A stretch of DNA of 13,838 nt from NCBI GenBank assembly GCA_938008575.1, contig CALLKB010000017.1, forward strand, positions 1-13,838. Reading direction: 5' to 3'. This document shows positions 1-9,479 of the stretch, piece after piece (position 1 is the first letter of the stretch; each line of letters begins with the position of its first letter). The notes beneath the pieces were generated by a model. That model was given only the letters and a program-made list of their open reading frames with translations. It was not told the DNA's origin and searched no databases. The stretch comes from an uncultured Cytophagaceae bacterium. Lineage in GTDB: Bacteria > Bacteroidota > Bacteroidia > Cytophagales > Spirosomataceae. The translations under genes were made by a program, and so were the position numbers.

Positions 1-2
1 TA

Positions 3-2018
<2,016 letters not shown>

Positions 2019-2040
2019 GTTGATTAGTTAGGTTTGAGTT

Positions 2041-2073
2041 AAAAGCCGGTTCCTAATGGGAGTCGGCTTTTTT
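2041..2073. terminator. Bidirectional intrinsic terminator between katG and the sulfatase gene
   Basis: The arms 2041-2053 and 2059-2071 form a 13-bp stem (two G-T wobbles) around the 5-base loop 2054-2058. On the + strand the stem runs into a T tract ending at 2073, a standard rho-independent terminator 22 bases after the katG stop. The A run of the left arm gives a T tract on the other strand, so it can also end the leftward sulfatase transcript. The sulfatase stop codon (2072-2074) touches the foot of the stem. Confidence 0.85.
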
Positions 2074-3721
2074 ATTTCCGCTTCGCCTTCATCTCTGCCG
2101 CCTTCGCTTTGGGAACACCAAACACTTTTCCATCAGCAGCATCATTCAAAAACCGATCGATGTAGCCATTGCTAATCGTGCTATTGTCTTTGTATTTTAC
2201 GCGCAGAGCCTCCAATTGTCGATGCAAAGTTTTGCGAATGGAAGCATACGCTGGATCATTATAGACATTTTTCAATTCCAACAGATCCTTTTCGCGGTCG
2301 ATAAGCTCCCAGGTATCCGCTGAGAAATAATAATGAATCAATTTATATTTCTTCGTCACAATGGCATAATGGCGGTTCACCATGTGTTCCGCTGGATATT
2401 CATAATAGTGGTAATAAACCGCATCGCGTGACCAAGCTTTACCCGTCATCAACGGAATCAAACTTTGACCTTGCATGTCTTTGGGTGCCGGAATTCCCGC
2501 TGCATCTAAAAAGGTTTGGGCAAAATCGAGGTTTTGAACCAAGGCATCCGATTTTTGCCCTGGCTTAATGTGCTTTGGCCAAGAAACCATCAACGGCGTT
2601 TTGAACGACTCATCGTAAATAAAACGTTTGTCAAACCAACCGTGCTCACCCAGGTAAAAACCCTGATCAGAAGTATAAACGATAATTGTGTTTTCCATTA
2701 ATTTGTTGGCTTCCAAATAGTCCAACAAACGACCCACATTTTCATCCACGGCGCGAATCGTTCCCAAATAATCTTGCATGTAGCGCTGAAACTTCCAGCG
2801 CATTTTATCTTGTTCCGTCATGCTCGGATAGGCCTTTTTAAACTCTGTATTGATACGATCGTAAACCCGCTCAAAATTCGCTTTTTGACTTGGATTCAAG
2901 CGCCCCATTTCCGCAGCAAACCGACGCTTATCAAAACCAATTTCCGGAATCTTCAAGGAGTCCATGGTCGCGGGATATACTTTGTTGTCGCCGGCCCAAC
3001 TCATACTCGTCAGGATATTCATTTCAGCTTCTTTGGCAGATGCTGTCCGACCGGAATAATCGTCAAAAAGTGTCTTCGGTTCTGGGTAATTTTTCTGCGT
3101 CATTTCATCCAAATGCCGCTCAGCCATCAGCCACGAACGATGCGGCGCCTTGTGCAAATACATGAGCATAAAAGGCTTATCGGCCGACCGCTCTTGCTTC
3201 AACCAATCCAAAGTCATGTCTGTAATGATATCCGTCACATAGCCATTGACCTTAATATTTCCCTCCTTTTTCGTAATGAAATCCGGGTTATAATAATTGC
3301 CTTGGTCCGGCAAGATTTTAAACTGATCAAATCCCTTGGGACTATTCCCAAAATGCAGTTTCCCAAACATGGCCGTTTGATAGCCATTCGCCTTTAAAAT
3401 CTGCGGAAAGGTGATGTTGGTCGTATCAAAAGGAAAATGATTATCCACCTTCCCATTCAGATGTGAATGTTTGCCTGTTAGAATTGTCGCTCGGCTGGGT
3501 GCACAGATGGAATTTGTTACTGAAGCATTGGTAAACAAAATCCCATTTTTGGCAATCCGATCGATATTCGGGGTGGAAATAAGCCTTTGGTCATACGCCG
3601 AAATCGCCTGGTAGGCATGGTCGTCCGACATGATGAAAATGATGTTCGGGCGCTTATTCGTTTGTGAAAACACAGGTGAAAGGCTCGCGCAAACAAGCAG
3701 AATAGGCAAAAGGGATTTCAT
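2072..3721 (-). CDS. Exported family S1 sulfatase (formylglycine-dependent)
   Basis: Hydrolyses sulfate esters, probably on sugars or glycans, in the periplasm or outside the cell. I chose the ATG at 3721 because it opens directly on a signal peptide (MKSLLPILLVCASLSPVFSQ, with cleavage likely after Gln20). The longer frame starts at a TTG eight codons upstream and would put charged residues ahead of the signal. The product is 549 residues, normal for the family. From this ATG, Asp33-Asp34 (MSDDH) are metal ligands. Cys73 lies in the CAPSR motif that is oxidised to formylglycine and followed by the usual ATILTG. Asp352 in SDQGFYLGEHGW is a further metal ligand, with Lys365 in DKRF. The SDQGFYLGEHGWFDKRF block recalls N-acetylglucosamine-6-sulfatase and related S1 subfamilies, but the substrate cannot be fixed. 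The maturing enzyme is not in the window. It is divergent from the TetR gene, whose operator lies about 100 bases upstream, so shared control is possible but unproven. Confidence 0.93.
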   Translation of the reverse strand: MKSLLPILLVCASLSPVFSQTNKRPNIIFIMSDDHAYQAISAYDQRLISTPNIDRIAKNGILFTNASVTNSICAPSRATILTGKHSHLNGKVDNHFPFDTTNITFPQILKANGYQTAMFGKLHFGNSPKGFDQFKILPDQGNYYNPDFITKKEGNIKVNGYVTDIITDMTLDWLKQERSADKPFMLMYLHKAPHRSWLMAERHLDEMTQKNYPEPKTLFDDYSGRTASAKEAEMNILTSMSWAGDNKVYPATMDSLKIPEIGFDKRRFAAEMGRLNPSQKANFERVYDRINTEFKKAYPSMTEQDKMRWKFQRYMQDYLGTIRAVDENVGRLLDYLEANKLMENTIIVYTSDQGFYLGEHGWFDKRFIYDESFKTPLMVSWPKHIKPGQKSDALVQNLDFAQTFLDAAGIPAPKDMQGQSLIPLMTGKAWSRDAVYYHYYEYPAEHMVNRHYAIVTKKYKLIHYYFSADTWELIDREKDLLELKNVYNDPAYASIRKTLHRQLEALRVKYKDNSTISNGYIDRFLNDAADGKVFGVPKAKAAEMKAKRK

Positions 3722-3803
3722 TGCAATAGGTTTAATTAAATCCAAATTACATATAATATTTTATTCTGAAGCGAGCTTTCAAAAAGCATAAACAAATTAT
3801 GTT

Positions 3804-3834
3804 TTTGCTTTTTCAACATATTTTCTGACATTTG
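3804..3834 (+). promoter_or_regulatory. Putative Bacteroidota-type promoter of the TetR gene
   Basis: TTTG at 3804-3807 and GACATTTG at 3827-3834 are 19 bases apart. They fit the Bacteroidota sigma-ABfr pattern (TTTG near -33, TAnnTTTG near -7) with one mismatch, G for the first T of the -7 box. The -7 box lies inside the palindrome 3826-3839, so a bound repressor would cover it. Transcription would start shortly before the ATG at 3855. This is a motif match only. Confidence 0.4.
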
Positions 3835-3841
3835 TGTCAAA
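3824..3841. promoter_or_regulatory. TetR operator 1 (autoregulatory palindrome)
   Basis: The sequence TCTGACATTTGTGTCAAA contains the perfect inverted repeat TGACA-N4-TGTCA (3826-3839), 15 bases before the repressor ATG at 3855. It matches operator 2 before the efflux genes at 15 of 18 positions. A repeated palindrome before a TetR gene and its adjacent pump operon is the standard arrangement for a TetR dimer site. The repeat is seen directly; binding is inferred. Confidence 0.8.
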
Positions 3842-3854
3842 CATTATCGTCAGC

Positions 3855-4451
3855 ATGGAGAGCCCAGAAGAAGAAATCTTAGTATCTGCTTTTCAGGTCT
3901 TTGTAGAAAAAGGCTTTGAAAACGCAACGATGCAAGAAATTGCCGAACGGGCGGGCATTAAGCGTACTGTACTAAACTATTATTTTAGATCTAAAAAACT
4001 ACTTTATCATCAAATAGCTAAAACATTAATGCGGCAGGCACTACCGCAGATGTTAAAAATTTTAAATAGCGACCTCCCTTTTGAGGAAAAAATAGCCTCT
4101 TTCGTTAATAACTACATTGAATTAGGATTGAAAAACCCCTTTATGCCTCTATTCATAATCAACGAATTGAATAGCCTGGGGATAAAATTTGTTGAAAATT
4201 TATTGGATGGAGATAAACCTACCATTGAACCATTTCTCTTACAAGTGGAAACGGAAATTAAAGCGGGAAGAATAACTCCTATTGAACCCATTCAATTATT
4301 TATGCATATCATTTCTCTTTGTGCATTCCCTGTATTAGCCAAACCAATGATCATGCTTGTGGCACAGAAAAATGAAAAAGAATTTAAACAATTATTAGAA
4401 ATGCGGAAAACAGAAGTTACCCGCCTAATCATACGAAGCCTAAAACCCTAA
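3855..4451 (+). CDS. TetR/AcrR-family transcriptional repressor of the efflux operon
   Basis: One-component regulator of 198 residues, expected to bind DNA as a dimer and let go when a ligand (probably a pump substrate) binds. The N-terminal helix-turn-helix spans about residues 5-55: a first helix around ILVSAFQVFVEKGFENATMQ, then EIAERAGIKRTVLNYYF and the following KLLYHQI, all typical of the family. The rest is the variable helical ligand and dimer domain. I chose the ATG at 3855; the in-frame GTG at 3834 lies within operator 1 and would add seven residues of promoter sequence. The stop is 17 bases before operator 2. The neighbouring pump genes resemble those next to E. coli CecR (YbiH), so a CecR-like role is plausible, though the ligand is unknown. 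Its two probable sites are at 3824-3841 and 4468-4485. Confidence 0.92.
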   Translation: MESPEEEILVSAFQVFVEKGFENATMQEIAERAGIKRTVLNYYFRSKKLLYHQIAKTLMRQALPQMLKILNSDLPFEEKIASFVNNYIELGLKNPFMPLFIINELNSLGIKFVENLLDGDKPTIEPFLLQVETEIKAGRITPIEPIQLFMHIISLCAFPVLAKPMIMLVAQKNEKEFKQLLEMRKTEVTRLIIRSLKP

Positions 4452-4467
4452 AAAAATTTACCTTAAT

Positions 4468-4485
4468 TCTGACATAAGTGTCAGA
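4468..4485. promoter_or_regulatory. TetR operator 2 (efflux operon)
   Basis: TCTGACATAAGTGTCAGA has perfectly complementary seven-base arms around a four-base centre (TAAG). It lies between the repressor stop (4451) and the outer-membrane factor ATG (4502) and shares 15 of 18 positions with operator 1. This implies a second, repressor-controlled transcription start for the pump genes. TAATTCTG (4464-4471) overlaps it and is one mismatch from TAnnTTTG, but no matching TTTG lies 19-21 bases upstream, so I do not call the promoter itself. Confidence 0.8.
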
Positions 4486-4501
4486 CGCAAAAGTCAAAAA
4501 A

Positions 4502-5776
4502 ATGAAAATAATAATTTGCACACTTTGGGCTATTCTACTATTTGGAAAACCCCTATTAGGTCAAAATATGACGCTTGCTATTTGTTTAGAAGCAGCCCAA
4601 AAATCAGCCACAAGCACTAAGCAGAAAGAAATTGAACAAGAGCTTGCTCGTCTAAACGCACAGATCATACAAACGGGATGGTTGCCTCAAATAGCATTCA
4701 ACGGACAAACAACTTACCAATCAGATGTTACTGGATTAGGAATTGAGATTCCAAATCTTCGAATGACGCCTATTAATAAAGATCAATACAAAACTTTTGT
4801 GGATGTAAATCAACTAATCTATGATGGAGGTGCAAGTAAAATCCGAAACATGCTCCAAGAAATTAACTCCAATAATGCGCAAAACCGAATACAAATAGCG
4901 AATCGAAACCTCTTGCTTGAAACGCAAAAAATGTTTTTCAGCGCATTATTAGCACAAGAAAATCACCTCATTTGGGAAACTGCAAAAGAAGAAATCATCG
5001 CTAGAAAAACAACCTTGGAGTCGGGGCTTCGATTTGGTGCACGTACAAAAAATCAACTCGATATTCTAGATGTAGAATTACTAAAAATCGAACAGCAAAT
5101 CACAGATATAAGTGCTGCTAAAAATATTGCTGTTGACATGCTAAACTTATTGACTGGGCTGAACCTGAACAAGCAAACGAAATTTCAAATCCCCCAGGAT
5201 ATCCAATCAATTTCACCACTATCGTTTGACACATTTGAAATGAAAGTTCTTCAAAATCAACAAAACATAGTCTCCGCCAACCAAGAACTAAATCAATCAA
5301 AACTTCGTCCTAAAGCCATTGTTTTTGGGCAAGGAGGATATGGTAACCCGGCATTAAATATGTTGAGAAACGAATTCCAATCGTATTATTTACTAGGTAT
5401 ACGCTTGAATTGGGATATTTCATCCTTTTACACGAAAAACATAAACCAAAAAAGTGAACAACTACAAAAGGAATTAATTAATCAACAGAAGATTGATTTG
5501 GAGCGCCAAATATCCATGCAACACACAAAAATGTCAGAGGAAGTCAAACGCTTTGAAACACTAATTCAACAGGATCGCGGGATGATTACGCTTCGAGAAC
5601 GAATTAGTAAAACCGCAGCATCCGAATTAGACATGGGGACAATAACTGCGACTCAATTCGTATCAGAAAAAAATGCTGAAAAATTAGTTAAACAAGCTTA
5701 CCTATTACACACCATTCAAAAACTAGCCTTCCTTCAAGATGCTATTTTATTATTTGGCCCAAATTCAAATTTATAA
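4502..5776 (+). CDS. TolC-like outer membrane efflux protein (OEP family)
   Basis: Outer-membrane and periplasmic channel of the tripartite pump, expected to work as a trimer. Starting at the ATG at 4502 it has 424 residues, usual for the family, and a signal peptide (MKIIICTLWAILLFGKPLLGQ). The in-frame GTG at 4478 is inside operator 2, so it is unlikely to be the start. The mature protein opens with MTLAICLEAAQKSA, the family's typical first helix, followed by a strand-rich stretch (about residues 55-95) ending at VDVNQLIYDGG. After that come long amphipathic helices with Gln- and Glu-rich heptads. The duplicated layout is visible in a second helical half from about residue 240. It is the first pump gene, nine bases before the adaptor gene. 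Having its own channel differs from E. coli ybhGFSR, where the channel gene is elsewhere. Confidence 0.9.
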   Translation: MKIIICTLWAILLFGKPLLGQNMTLAICLEAAQKSATSTKQKEIEQELARLNAQIIQTGWLPQIAFNGQTTYQSDVTGLGIEIPNLRMTPINKDQYKTFVDVNQLIYDGGASKIRNMLQEINSNNAQNRIQIANRNLLLETQKMFFSALLAQENHLIWETAKEEIIARKTTLESGLRFGARTKNQLDILDVELLKIEQQITDISAAKNIAVDMLNLLTGLNLNKQTKFQIPQDIQSISPLSFDTFEMKVLQNQQNIVSANQELNQSKLRPKAIVFGQGGYGNPALNMLRNEFQSYYLLGIRLNWDISSFYTKNINQKSEQLQKELINQQKIDLERQISMQHTKMSEEVKRFETLIQQDRGMITLRERISKTAASELDMGTITATQFVSEKNAEKLVKQAYLLHTIQKLAFLQDAILLFGPNSNL

Positions 5777-5785
5777 TACATAACC

Positions 5786-6721
5786 ATGAAATCGACTACC
5801 TACTTATCCTTTTTACTATGTGCAATTGTTTTTGCCTGTACCCAACAAAAAGAAGCAGATGCTTATGGCAATTTTGAAGCCACAGAAACGATCGTTTCCG
5901 CAGAAGCGAATGGAAAAATTAAATCATTCCTAATTTCTGAAGGAGATATCATTCAAGCGGGTACACGCGTAGCAGAGATTGACCCAGCCATATTAGCCCA
6001 ACAAAAAACCATAATTGAAGCGAATATTCGCACCGTCAAAAGTAAAGCCCCGGCTATAAGAGCTCAATTAACCGTTTTAGAAAATCAAATAGCTAGTACC
6101 GAGAGTCAGCGAAAAACCTATTTATACGAATTAAATCGAATAACAAATTTACAGGCAAATGGTGCAGCAACGGTCAAGCAAGTGGATGATATCCAAGCCC
6201 AAATCACGCAAATTGATAAGCAAATCTTGACACAAAACAGCCAGCTCAAAGCGCAAGAAATTGCGTTAAAAAGTCAAACTCAAACAATCAATAATGAAGC
6301 AAATGGGTTGAAAGAACAAGTCAACCAAATTCAAATTCAATTGAATCAAGCCAAAGTCTTAAATCCTATCCAAGGAACAGTAACAGCCAAATTTGTGGAA
6401 GTAAATGAAATAGTCTCCTATGGAAAACCGCTTTATAAAATCGCAGATTTATCAAATTTGATTTTACGTGCTTATTTTTCTGGCGACCAACTAAGTAAAA
6501 TTAAATTGAATCAACTTGTCAAGGTTCGGATAGATGCAGCGGATGGTCAATATAAAAATTATTCGGGAAAGATTATTTGGATTAGCCCAAAGTCAGAATT
6601 CACCCCAAAAATTATTCAAACGAAACAAGATCGAGTGAATTTTGTCTACGCCGTTAAAATTAAGGTTTTAAACGATGGAGGAATAAAAATGGGGATGCCT
6701 GCAGAAGTCGTTTTAAACTAA
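5786..6721 (+). CDS. HlyD-family periplasmic adaptor, YbhG-like, probable lipoprotein
   Basis: Membrane-fusion protein of 311 residues that bridges the inner-membrane ABC transporter and the outer-membrane channel. The N-terminus is a short signal ending at VFAC, so Cys18 is a likely lipidation site, although Phe at -2 is not the textbook lipobox. A biotinyl-lipoyl-like half-motif follows (VSAEANGKIKSFLISEGDII, about residues 36-55). A long Gln-rich helical hairpin (about 70-190) has the heptad character of a coiled coil. The second lipoyl half (PIQGTVTAKFVEVNEIV) and a beta-barrel follow. The C-terminal stretch SEFTPKIIQTKQDRVNFVYAVKI matches my recollection of YbhG-type adaptors. It lies nine bases after the channel gene and six before the first ATPase gene, so it is co-transcribed. 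Confidence 0.9.
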   Translation: MKSTTYLSFLLCAIVFACTQQKEADAYGNFEATETIVSAEANGKIKSFLISEGDIIQAGTRVAEIDPAILAQQKTIIEANIRTVKSKAPAIRAQLTVLENQIASTESQRKTYLYELNRITNLQANGAATVKQVDDIQAQITQIDKQILTQNSQLKAQEIALKSQTQTINNEANGLKEQVNQIQIQLNQAKVLNPIQGTVTAKFVEVNEIVSYGKPLYKIADLSNLILRAYFSGDQLSKIKLNQLVKVRIDAADGQYKNYSGKIIWISPKSEFTPKIIQTKQDRVNFVYAVKIKVLNDGGIKMGMPAEVVLN

Positions 6722-6727
6722 AACCTA

Positions 6728-7654
6728 TTGGAAAAGTACGCTATACAAATTGAATCGCTCACGAAGCGATATGATGAGGTTCTTGCTTTGGATCAAGTCA
6801 GTCTTCATGTGGAAGAGGGTGAATTATTTGGTTTAATTGGACCTGACGGAGCCGGGAAAACGACCTTAATTAAGATTTTAGTCACAATTATCGGCGCAGA
6901 CGATGGTAAAGCTAGCATCTTGGAAATGGATACCCGCCAAGCAAAAAAGTCAATTCGGGAAATTGTCGGATATATGCCTGGGCGATTTTCATTATATCCA
7001 GATCTAAGCGTGGAAGAGAATCTATCATTTTTTGCCCGAGCATTTGATACGACAATCACAGAAAATTATAGCTTAATCGAATCTATATATGACCAACTTA
7101 AGCCGTTTAAAGATCGAAAAGCAGGCGCACTTTCAGGGGGGATGAAACAAAAACTAGCCTTATGCTGTGCACTTATTCATCGGCCTAAAATTCTTTTGCT
7201 TGATGAGCCCACAACGGGTGTAGATGCTGTTTCCAGAAAAGAATTTTGGCAAATGCTGCGCGAAATTAAATCACAGGGAATCACCATTTTAGTATCAACA
7301 CCCTATATGGACGAGGCAAATCTTTGTGACCGCATCGCGTTTCTACAAGGAGGAAAAATCCTGTCTATTGATTCGCCCAAAAACATAACTGATCAATTTC
7401 CTTGGCAACTCTTTGCGATTAAAAGTCAGCAGAAATATGCATTAATAGAATGGCTAAGAGCATGGGAAAAGGTAAGCTATTGCTATGCTTTTGGCGAATA
7501 CTTACATGTGGCCTTTGAAGACAACACAATTCAAGCAAAAGCTTTGAATAACTATTTGGGAACTGGGTCAATTTCAGCCAGCGAAATTACGGTTATTTCT
7601 CCTACGATCGAAGACACCTTTATATACTTGATGGAACATGGAACCCGTTGTTAA
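6728..7654 (+). CDS. ABC transporter ATPase, N-terminal YbhF-like half (degenerate Q- and H-loops)
   Basis: Cytoplasmic ATP-binding subunit of 308 residues, resembling the first half of the E. coli double ATPase YbhF. The start is a TTG at 6728, the only start codon between the in-frame stop at 6719-6721 and the fold's first strand, so translation probably couples to the adaptor gene. Walker A is GPDGAGKTT (38-46), with the Asp also found in YbhF. The signature LSGGM (135-139) is canonical and Walker B ILLLDE (155-160) keeps the catalytic Glu. Two switch residues are lost: the Q-loop Gln is Gly85 (YMPGRFSLY) and the H-loop His is Pro192 (STPYMDEA). The C-terminal part (about 215-308) is an extension ending in TIEDTFIYLM, as in YbhF before its second domain. 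It overlaps the next gene by 17 bases. Alone it is predicted to be a weak ATPase, acting with its neighbour. Confidence 0.93.
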   Translation: MEKYAIQIESLTKRYDEVLALDQVSLHVEEGELFGLIGPDGAGKTTLIKILVTIIGADDGKASILEMDTRQAKKSIREIVGYMPGRFSLYPDLSVEENLSFFARAFDTTITENYSLIESIYDQLKPFKDRKAGALSGGMKQKLALCCALIHRPKILLLDEPTTGVDAVSRKEFWQMLREIKSQGITILVSTPYMDEANLCDRIAFLQGGKILSIDSPKNITDQFPWQLFAIKSQQKYALIEWLRAWEKVSYCYAFGEYLHVAFEDNTIQAKALNNYLGTGSISASEITVISPTIEDTFIYLMEHGTRC

Positions 7655-8372
7655 AGTAGAAAATTTATCGAAAAAATTTGGGGAGTTTATTGCTACGAAT
7701 GCCATCAGCTTCGAAGTAAATAAAGGCGAAATATTTGGGTTCCTTGGAGCCAATGGCGCTGGAAAAACCACAGCCATGCGTATGCTAAGTGGCCTTTTAA
7801 CTCCTTCATCTGGACAGGCATTTGTCGCTGGCTTTGATGTAGCCACACAAGCAGAACTTGTCAAAAAAAATATTGGGTACATGAGTCAAAAATTCTCCCT
7901 TTACGAGGATTTGACCATCCAAGAAAATATTGAATTCTATGGTGGGATATATGGATTAAGCCGACAAGAAATTAAGGATCGATCTAAGGGCATCGTTGAC
8001 AAGTTTCAGTTAGCATCTGTCAAGAACAAATTAGTCAAAACCATTCCATTGGGATGGAAACAGAAATTAGCTTTCGCTTTAGCACTTATCCACAAGCCCA
8101 AAGTGGTTTTCTTGGATGAACCCACAGGAGGTGTCGACCCCATCACGCGTCGCCAATTTTGGGACTTAATTTATGAAGCGGCAAATGATGGTGTGACTAT
8201 TTTTATAACAACACACTACATGGATGAAGCCGAATATTGTGACCGCGTTTCCATTATGGTCGATGGACTTATTAAAGCATTAGGAACACCAAGCGAACTG
8301 AAAAAATCATTTGATGTGGATAGTATGGATGCCGTTTTTCAACTTCTTGCCCGCGGAACGGCAAACAAATAA
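7638..8372 (+). CDS. ABC transporter ATPase, C-terminal YbhF-like half (degenerate signature)
   Basis: Second cytoplasmic ATPase, 244 residues, resembling the second half of YbhF. Its ATG at 7638 lies within the end of the preceding gene (17-base overlap, different frame), which indicates coupled translation and a 1:1 product ratio. Walker A GANGAGKTT (37-45), Q-loop Gln84 (YMSQKFSLYED), Walker B VVFLDE (156-161) and H-loop His193 (TTHYMDEAEYCDR) are all intact. The signature is degenerate: IPLGWKQ (136-142) replaces LSGGxxQ, with Pro in place of the Ser that contacts ATP. E. coli YbhF has a similar LPLGFKQ in its second half (from memory), so this is a family trait. With the first ATPase it should form a heterodimer that drives the two ABC-2 permeases. 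The next gene starts eight bases on. Confidence 0.93.
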   Translation: MEPVVKVENLSKKFGEFIATNAISFEVNKGEIFGFLGANGAGKTTAMRMLSGLLTPSSGQAFVAGFDVATQAELVKKNIGYMSQKFSLYEDLTIQENIEFYGGIYGLSRQEIKDRSKGIVDKFQLASVKNKLVKTIPLGWKQKLAFALALIHKPKVVFLDEPTGGVDPITRRQFWDLIYEAANDGVTIFITTHYMDEAEYCDRVSIMVDGLIKALGTPSELKKSFDVDSMDAVFQLLARGTANK

Positions 8373-8380
8373 TACAATCG

Positions 8381-9478
8381 ATGAAGAAATTTTATGCCTT
8401 CGTACAAAAAGAGTTTTATCATATCTTTCGCGATACGCGTACGATGATGATCCTGTTTGCTTTACCTGTCGCTTTAGTCATCATTTTCGGCTATGCGCTG
8501 AATAACGATTATAAAAACATTCCCATTGGCGTTCTCAATCAATCAAAAGATCAAACTTCTGAAAAACTTATAAATCGTATCATTGGTTCGGGGTATTTTG
8601 TCGTAGAAAAATCCTTGGAAAAACCACAAGACATCCCCAGCGCATTTAAATTAGGCAAAATCAAACTCGTTCTTTACTTCCCCGCTCATTTTCAAAAAGA
8701 ATTATACCATTCAAAAAAAGCGCAGGTCCAATTAATCGCTGATGCAAGTGACATCAATACAGCCATTAACACAACAAGTTATTTGTCGGGGATAATAAAT
8801 GAATTTAATGCCGAGAACGCCCGCGAAATAAATGGTGGAATCCAAATAAGCACGCGAATGATTTTTAACCAACGACTTCTATCAGTCTATTTATTCATTC
8901 CCGGAGTTATCGCTTTAATTCTGCTAATTATTTCAGCTCTCCTTACCTCAGTTACCCTTGCGCGAGAAAAAGAAATGGGGACGTTAGAATTATTATCTAT
9001 TTCGCCTATTAGTCCCTACATGATTATTATAGGAAAGGTAATCCCCTATTTGATTCTCTCCTTATTGAATAGTTTTGTCATCATTCTACTGGGAATTTTC
9101 ATTTTCGGTTTACCCATGACGGGGTCTATTTCATTACTTATAATGGCTTGCTTCGTTTATACTGTCGCTTCATTATCGCTAGGCATATTAATTTCTACAC
9201 GTGTAGAAACCCAGCAAGCTGCAATGTTTGCAAGTTTAGTTACCCTAATGATGCCTACGATGCTACTATCGGGATTTATTTTTCCCATTGAAAGCCTACC
9301 CTTGCCATTGCAAGTTATTTCCAACATCATACCCGCTACACACTTTATTGTACTCATAAAAAGTATCATGATCAAAGGGGCTGGCATTACAGTTATTTGG
9401 AAACCTTTTATTATTTTAATTGGGATGACTAGTCTCTTCCTTTTTGTTAGTATTCAGAGTTTGAAACGTAATAACTAA
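8381..9478 (+). CDS. ABC-2 family permease, YbhS-like
   Basis: Inner-membrane half-transporter of 365 residues. It has one N-terminal membrane helix (about 21-40), an extracytoplasmic domain (about 45-165), then five hydrophobic segments (about 167-193, 213-243, 248-272, 279-301 and 340-360), the standard six-helix ABC-2 layout. REKEMGTLELLSISP (195-209), after the second helix, is the conserved ABC-2 motif on the cytoplasmic side that contacts the ATPases. The FIFPIESLP re-entrant segment near 299-307 is also typical. The gene is eight bases after the second ATPase gene and one base before the second permease gene, so the two permeases very likely pair. The substrate is not readable from sequence. 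YbhS/YbhR relatives are linked to drug or cation export, but I cannot assign that here. Confidence 0.92.
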   Translation: MKKFYAFVQKEFYHIFRDTRTMMILFALPVALVIIFGYALNNDYKNIPIGVLNQSKDQTSEKLINRIIGSGYFVVEKSLEKPQDIPSAFKLGKIKLVLYFPAHFQKELYHSKKAQVQLIADASDINTAINTTSYLSGIINEFNAENAREINGGIQISTRMIFNQRLLSVYLFIPGVIALILLIISALLTSVTLAREKEMGTLELLSISPISPYMIIIGKVIPYLILSLLNSFVIILLGIFIFGLPMTGSISLLIMACFVYTVASLSLGILISTRVETQQAAMFASLVTLMMPTMLLSGFIFPIESLPLPLQVISNIIPATHFIVLIKSIMIKGAGITVIWKPFIILIGMTSLFLFVSIQSLKRNN

Positions 9479-9479
9479 T

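Noticed and set aside
2774..3397. 207-codon + strand frame opposite the sulfatase gene
   Set aside because: It is antisense to conserved sulfatase coding sequence and has a low-complexity composition without recognisable domains; it is a shadow frame.
3741..3800. Promoter for the sulfatase gene on the minus strand
   Set aside because: A TAATTTG-like box is present, but no TTTG lies at a 19-21 base spacing and the box lacks one T of TAnnTTTG.
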